A DNA stretch of 10,416 nucleotides from an uncultured Clostridia bacterium. Lineage in GTDB: Bacteria; Bacillota; Clostridia; Christensenellales; Borkfalkiaceae. This document shows positions 8,701 through 10,416 of this stretch, in pieces (within the stretch, counting starts at the first letter, position 1; each line of letters opens with the position of its first letter). The notes under the pieces were generated by a model, which did no database searches, was not told the DNA's origin, and was given only the letters and a program-made list of their open reading frames with translations. The translations under genes and the position numbers were made by a program. The stretch covers positions 1 through 10,416 of the forward strand of contig CAMAHZ010000033.1 in NCBI GenBank assembly GCA_945834965.1, in the 5' to 3' direction.

Positions 8701-10242
8701 CGTTATTACGCTATCGTTTTCCGCATAGCCGACGATACCGCCTGCATACGCACTCTTAAGAGCCGCCGCAACGCCCGTGTTAGTTATCGTGTTGGCGATA
8801 CTTACCGCCGTAGAAGAATAGCTGTTTGCAACGGAAGAGAATCTGCTGAGATAGCCCACTACGCCGCCGCCGTACATCGTGCCGCTGATACTGCCCGTCG
8901 TAACCGTGTTGGAGACGTAGGCGATTGCCTGCGTGTCTGCCGAAGACAGTAAGCCTACCGCACCGCCTGCGCATTGAAGTAAGCCCCTGCCGCCGATAGT
9001 CACGTCTGCCGAACAGCCGTTTAAGTAGGAATCGTAGGTTATTATCGAGCCTAAATCTTCGCTGTAAGCCGAGCTCAACACGGATACCAGACCGCCTGCG
9101 TAAGCCTTCTTTTTCTCGTCGTTATAGACGGTGATTTTACCGTTCTTTGCGTGGCAGTTATCGATATTTACGCCCACGCCGTAAGCCAAAAGCGAACCTG
9201 CCTGATAGGTCTGCGTTGCCGAAACGGCCTGTTCGGGGTGAACTATTACTTCGTAATCTTTAAGGGTTAAATTCTTTATAACCGCCGCACTCGTCTTGGT
9301 TGCGCTTGCGTAGCCGAACAAGCCGACGTAGGGCAGATACTCCTTTGCGAACGACTCCTGGTCAACCACTTCGTCGGTTATATAGAAATTGCTAATCGTA
9401 TGTCCGTTGCCGTCGAAACTACCCAAAAAGATTGAGCTTGGAGTGGACATATCGCCGATAACGAAGAGCTTTTCGCCCTTCATATCGATATCGCTTTCAA
9501 GCTTATAGTGGCTGAACGAATAGCTTGCGTAGAAATCGCTGTTTACCCCCGCCGCCATCATAAACATATCGATGGGCTCTCTTATGATATAGGGGTCGTC
9601 CTCCGTACCCGTACCTTCCCCCCTTTCAAGGAAGGAATCTGCCTGAGTAAGCTCGCTGATGTTTACCGTTGAATCGCCGCTGACGTTGGAAATGGTGTAA
9701 TAGCCGTCCTTGTCGGGCTCCAACTCTTCGGTGTCGTTGATTATTGAGTACTCGGGTACCATATAGGGGCTTACCCAGACCTTGAACTTAACGCTTTCGC
9801 CCTTAAGCGTGGTAAGCTCTTTAATCTCGTTGCCGTTTTCGTCCAAGAACTTAAACCAGTCGCCCGAGCTGAAGGTGACCTTTTTCTTTTCCTGCAAGCC
9901 CGTTGCGGACACCGTGCTGTCCTTGTCGATTATAAACGAATAAACGCCGTTTGCGTCGGCGGAAATTTCTTCGCCGTTGACCAAGATTACGGGAGTGCCT
10001 ACGGCGTTATCCGAAACGGCGAGCGTAAAGCGGACTTCTACGCCCGACCTTACTACGTTGCCGCTTTCAAACTGTTCGCCGCTTTCGGGGGCAAGCTCGC
10101 CCTGAAAGACGTAATCGAGCCCCTTACCTTCAAAAGTTAGCTTAAAGTAATCGGGTTCTCCGTTGCAGCCTGCCGCCGCGCCGAGACAGCCTGCGCTTGC
10201 CGCAATTAATGCCCCGATTGCGAATTTTTTAAACTTGTTCAT
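5704..10242 (-). CDS. Giant predicted lipoprotein (1,512 aa) with GLUG-type repeats and degenerate FDGxG beta repeats
   Basis: Function unknown; predicted to be tethered to the outer face of the membrane. Residues 1-26 form a lipoprotein signal (MNKFKKF, hydrophobic stretch, then AAAGC). Cys26 is the likelier lipidated residue, with Cys19 (SAGC) as the alternative. Residues 31-115 and 120-200 look like two related small beta modules. GTGTEDDPYII at 210-220 is the usual lead-in to GLUG repeats, followed by FDGNGHTISNFYI (276-288) and units such as AGGIVGY (500-506) and GGGVVGY (458-464), likely a beta-helix. Residues 598-675 resemble an InlB/Flg_new module (ending TTLYVGF). Residues 676-1475 are Gly/Tyr/Thr-rich beta repeats with FDGxG at 876, 1138, 1297 and 1382 and GTW-like anchors at 862, 934, 1038 and 1196. 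The tail is acidic (ESEEEDDR, LEELEDEN), with no LPXTG motif. The start is fixed by the signal peptide and a GGAG site 8 bases upstream. It is the promoter-proximal gene of a pair and its stop lies inside the next gene. An adhesin, ligand-binding protein or protease partner are all possible. Confidence 0.93.
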   Translation of the reverse strand: MNKFKKFAIGALIAASAGCLGAAAGCNGEPDYFKLTFEGKGLDYVFQGELAPESGEQFESGNVVRSGVEVRFTLAVSDNAVGTPVILVNGEEISADANGVYSFIIDKDSTVSATGLQEKKKVTFSSGDWFKFLDENGNEIKELTTLKGESVKFKVWVSPYMVPEYSIINDTEELEPDKDGYYTISNVSGDSTVNISELTQADSFLERGEGTGTEDDPYIIREPIDMFMMAAGVNSDFYASYSFSHYKLESDIDMKGEKLFVIGDMSTPSSIFLGSFDGNGHTISNFYITDEVVDQESFAKEYLPYVGLFGYASATKTSAAVIKNLTLKDYEVIVHPEQAVSATQTYQAGSLLAYGVGVNIDNCHAKNGKITVYNDEKKKAYAGGLVSVLSSAYSEDLGSIITYDSYLNGCSADVTIGGRGLLQCAGGAVGLLSSADTQAIAYVSNTVTTGSISGTMYGGGVVGYLSRFSSVANSYSSTAVSIANTITNTGVAAALKSAYAGGIVGYAENDSVITGCYSANTAIKATSVSGQANKEDICGYADEALKDAVDAAACVLHNNSKKENGHDLSVLLSQLGWVAGEWDLTGAIPVYKGAQAARTVTITVKNGENVVDTYSDKVGLPVPVYSWYSGEMDEYISTSAGRTWGYYFDKELTKKVPNGYLPLADTTLYVGFADYSLVAGKYYLGATTYGAKAHLVLDELGGYTFRDGGLSFKGTYSYDGERITLFNSCLAALSFTADQINGSYVTMAMVKADNGYTLSGKLYIQERNSSGSYESTLKELNYTAIKSSDSFAYGEYVNGNGTLTLNVNGTGTFAVGSNVRSFTFTVTESGIETSIGLPITVSDGKVTAFAGSAASLKDSLAGTWKTSAGSLISYSFDGFGVAKCGDATGTYEFVAGEDDKVVISLNGKDIEVLVKDEALYIDGAAYYLADGFTGTWFGRAATTGETVELKLGGVGLNGYGDAEMTFYAGVTYEVSGQYSVTDEGVMVLYVGDTLYGELTIDKNTGVASGAFFSFKSYSTLGTINYVTAEFKLYDMFRGVWECNAEGVKSVNFNGNPSGAQSGTAIVTLTSGKVSAVSYSLTTATTGEITIGEKTYKMSLDENSGTIALSVDEQAAGAMAKGDGWKNVTLYCGEVSYKFDGRGNVGGKVTLSDGTTLSYETGVDGLPVIDGTPLEVSQSGLIWGEKTLVFKTGFAKTWLTPIDNKEIVISEVTSSFTAEVTIGGETYTFTYNPERNTLTYVDNDRGVSTIVTYSLNGDNQMSIVSEGGYVENLMCIASTGLDLWRGEYAAADGSSWTFDGHGLGEYGSGIATYISATGKKTHYNYYQNSLDLVYIYTGAKTGMVFTEVIEGGYSKDGGKAYLPVNADDTYMKEVRFNGGYVKFDGVGNIWDSSRNKTEYTYKTLTTTYCVIIDGQGVKKMGKIVSAGGASELTLSDYVEWTLSGTDKKYVFEGGATGGLWRVDGDKYVRDYYYESEEEDDRIFYLTDMDEKDYKMTINKTNKTFVLEELEDEN
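5724..5728 (-). promoter_or_regulatory. Ribosome binding site of the protease gene, within the lipoprotein gene
   Basis: On the minus strand GGAAG lies 9 bases before ATG 5714. It is inside the last codons of the lipoprotein gene, and the ATG itself precedes that gene's TAA (5706-5704). This supports the chosen start and implies translational coupling or re-initiation. The ATG is followed by a clear signal peptide, which independently supports it. Confidence 0.65.
5818..8217 (-). repeat. Degenerate FDGxG/GTW beta-repeat region of the lipoprotein (unrecognised family)
   Basis: Residues about 676-1475 appear to contain seven or eight related segments of 65-110 residues. Many start with an aromatic anchor such as LAGTWKT (860), FTGTWFG (932), FRGVWEC (1036), FAKTWLT (1193) or LWRGEYA (1282). 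A YxFDGxGxxxxG turn follows in several: SFDGFG (875), KFDGRG (1137), TFDGHG (1296), KFDGVG (1381). Alternating beta-strand residues then lead to a closing LYIDG-like strand. Spacing is irregular and DNA identity between units is low, so the duplications look old. The GTW opening recalls lipocalin-like barrels, but I cannot assign a fold from sequence alone. Confidence 0.6.
8674..9417 (-). repeat. GLUG-type repeat region inside the lipoprotein gene
   Basis: Residues 276-523 of the lipoprotein hold about five divergent units with the form GGxVGYxxxxxxIxxCYSxxxI: VGLFGYASATKTSAAVIKNL, AGGLVSV, AGGAVGLL, GGGVVGYLSRFSSVANSY and AGGIVGYAENDSVITGCY. GLUG motifs are known from M26 IgA1 proteases and other surface proteins and are thought to build beta-helical stalks. 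No peptidase motif (such as HExxH) is seen in this protein, so this part is probably structural or adhesive. Confidence 0.75.
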
Positions 10243-10250
10243 ATGCGTTT

Positions 10251-10254
10251 CTCC
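10251..10254 (-). promoter_or_regulatory. Ribosome binding site of the lipoprotein gene
   Basis: GGAG (within ACGGAGAAACG) sits 8 bases before ATG 10242, at an ideal Shine-Dalgarno distance. Together with the lipoprotein signal that starts at this codon, it fixes the start. Confidence 0.85.
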
Positions 10255-10275
10255 GTTTGCATTTATCCGTTCGGC

Positions 10276-10306
10276 TTACCGTTTTCCCGTTCTCTTTTTA
10301 CGGTAA
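10276..10306 (-). promoter_or_regulatory. Hairpin in the 5' leader of the operon
   Basis: TTACCGT (10276-10282) pairs perfectly with ACGGTAA (10300-10306), giving a 7-bp stem and a 17-base loop within the predicted leader, ending about 22 bases above the GGAG site. The leader-strand loop is purine-rich (AAAAGAGAACGGG-like). It could stabilise the mRNA or bind a regulator. There is no following U-run, so it is not a classic terminator, and I recognise no riboswitch family. Confidence 0.35.
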
Positions 10307-10318
10307 AAGAGCGTTTTT

Positions 10319-10361
10319 ACATAGTAAGCGATTATAAGCCTATTCTATTACCCTACTATGT
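10319..10361. promoter_or_regulatory. Inverted repeat flanking the -10 element, candidate operator
   Basis: ACATAGTA (10319-10326) and TACTATGT (10354-10361) are perfect 8-base inverted copies with centres 35 bases apart. TATAAT lies between them. One arm falls on the predicted -35 hexamer and the other on the predicted transcription start. The layout suits a dimeric or looped regulator, but no regulator gene is visible in the window and the arms are short and A/T-rich, so chance is possible. Confidence 0.35.
10331..10359 (-). promoter_or_regulatory. Candidate sigma-A promoter of the operon
   Basis: Read on the minus strand, a perfect TATAAT lies at 10336-10331. At 17-base spacing the -35 position (10359-10354) reads ATAGTA, which is a poor match to TTGACA. 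Transcription would start near 10324 and give a leader of about 82 bases. A good -10 with a weak -35 suggests help from an activator or only moderate strength. No other gene lies between this site and the lipoprotein start. Confidence 0.5.
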
Positions 10362-10386
10362 TACCATAAAGGGCGCAACTTTGCAA
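10358..10386 (-). promoter_or_regulatory. Alternative upstream promoter candidate
   Basis: On the minus strand TTGCAA (10386-10381), a 17-base spacer and TAACAT (10363-10358) give four of six matches in each hexamer. It overlaps the -35 region of the better-supported TATAAT site, so the two may compete or only one may be real. Confidence 0.2.
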
Positions 10387-10398
10387 AAAATTTTGCGC
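10373..10398. repeat. Short inverted repeat near the right edge
   Basis: GCGCAA (10373-10378) and TTGCGC (10393-10398) form a 6-bp stem around a 14-base A/T-rich loop. It could be the end signal of a gene beyond the right edge or an upstream regulator site, but neither direction shows an adjoining T-run. Its role is not resolved. Confidence 0.2.
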
Positions 10399-10416
10399 AT
10401 ATATGAATAATTTTTT

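Noticed and set aside
660..8952. Many plus-strand open frames of 60-135 codons
   Set aside because: All lie opposite the two large minus-strand genes, have no convincing ribosome sites, signal sequences or family motifs, and are rich in Arg/Ser as expected from antisense of this codon usage.
8780..8974. Minus-strand frame of 64 codons within the lipoprotein gene
   Set aside because: It is an Arg-rich shifted frame under the GLUG repeats; the in-frame translation carries the conserved motifs.
10373..10398. Rho-independent terminator of a gene to the right
   Set aside because: The 6-bp stem is not followed by a T-run on the minus strand (next bases are CCTTTATGG), and no coding end is visible to its right.

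Overview
The window is almost fully occupied by two very large genes, both on the minus strand and read from the right edge towards the left. They overlap by 11 bases and share one candidate promoter region at the right end (10243-10416). No plus-strand gene, RNA gene, CRISPR array or mobile element is supported.

The first gene (10242 to 5704) encodes a complete 1,512-residue predicted lipoprotein. It has a lipobox-type signal, two N-terminal beta modules, a GLUG-type repeat region that probably forms a beta-helix or solenoid, one InlB/Flg_new-like module, and about 800 residues of degenerate beta repeats marked by FDGxG and GTW motifs. I do not recognise that last region as a named family. 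The second gene (5714 to 1, running off the left edge) encodes at least 1,904 residues of a secreted S8 subtilisin-like protease of the lactocepin/C5a-peptidase type. In order it has a signal peptide, an I9-like propeptide, a catalytic domain with a PA insert and an intact Asp-His-Asn-Ser set, Fn3-like domains, two Ig-like (Big_2) domains and a long run of BspA-type leucine-rich repeats. Its C-terminus and terminator lie outside the window.

The domain mix and the good Shine-Dalgarno sites point to a Gram-positive Bacillota cell, probably a gut clostridium. A Christensenellales/Borkfalkiaceae-like source is possible but is a guess from style, not something the sequence proves. Working hypothesis: a translationally coupled surface pair, one membrane-tethered beta-rich lipoprotein and one exported protease carrying an adhesive LRR tail, made together to bind and degrade host or dietary protein. 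The physical link between the two proteins is inferred only from gene overlap.

The upstream 174 bases hold a strong TATAAT -10 element, an inverted repeat whose half-sites sit at the expected -35 and +1 positions, a 7-bp hairpin in the leader, and a GGAG ribosome site.
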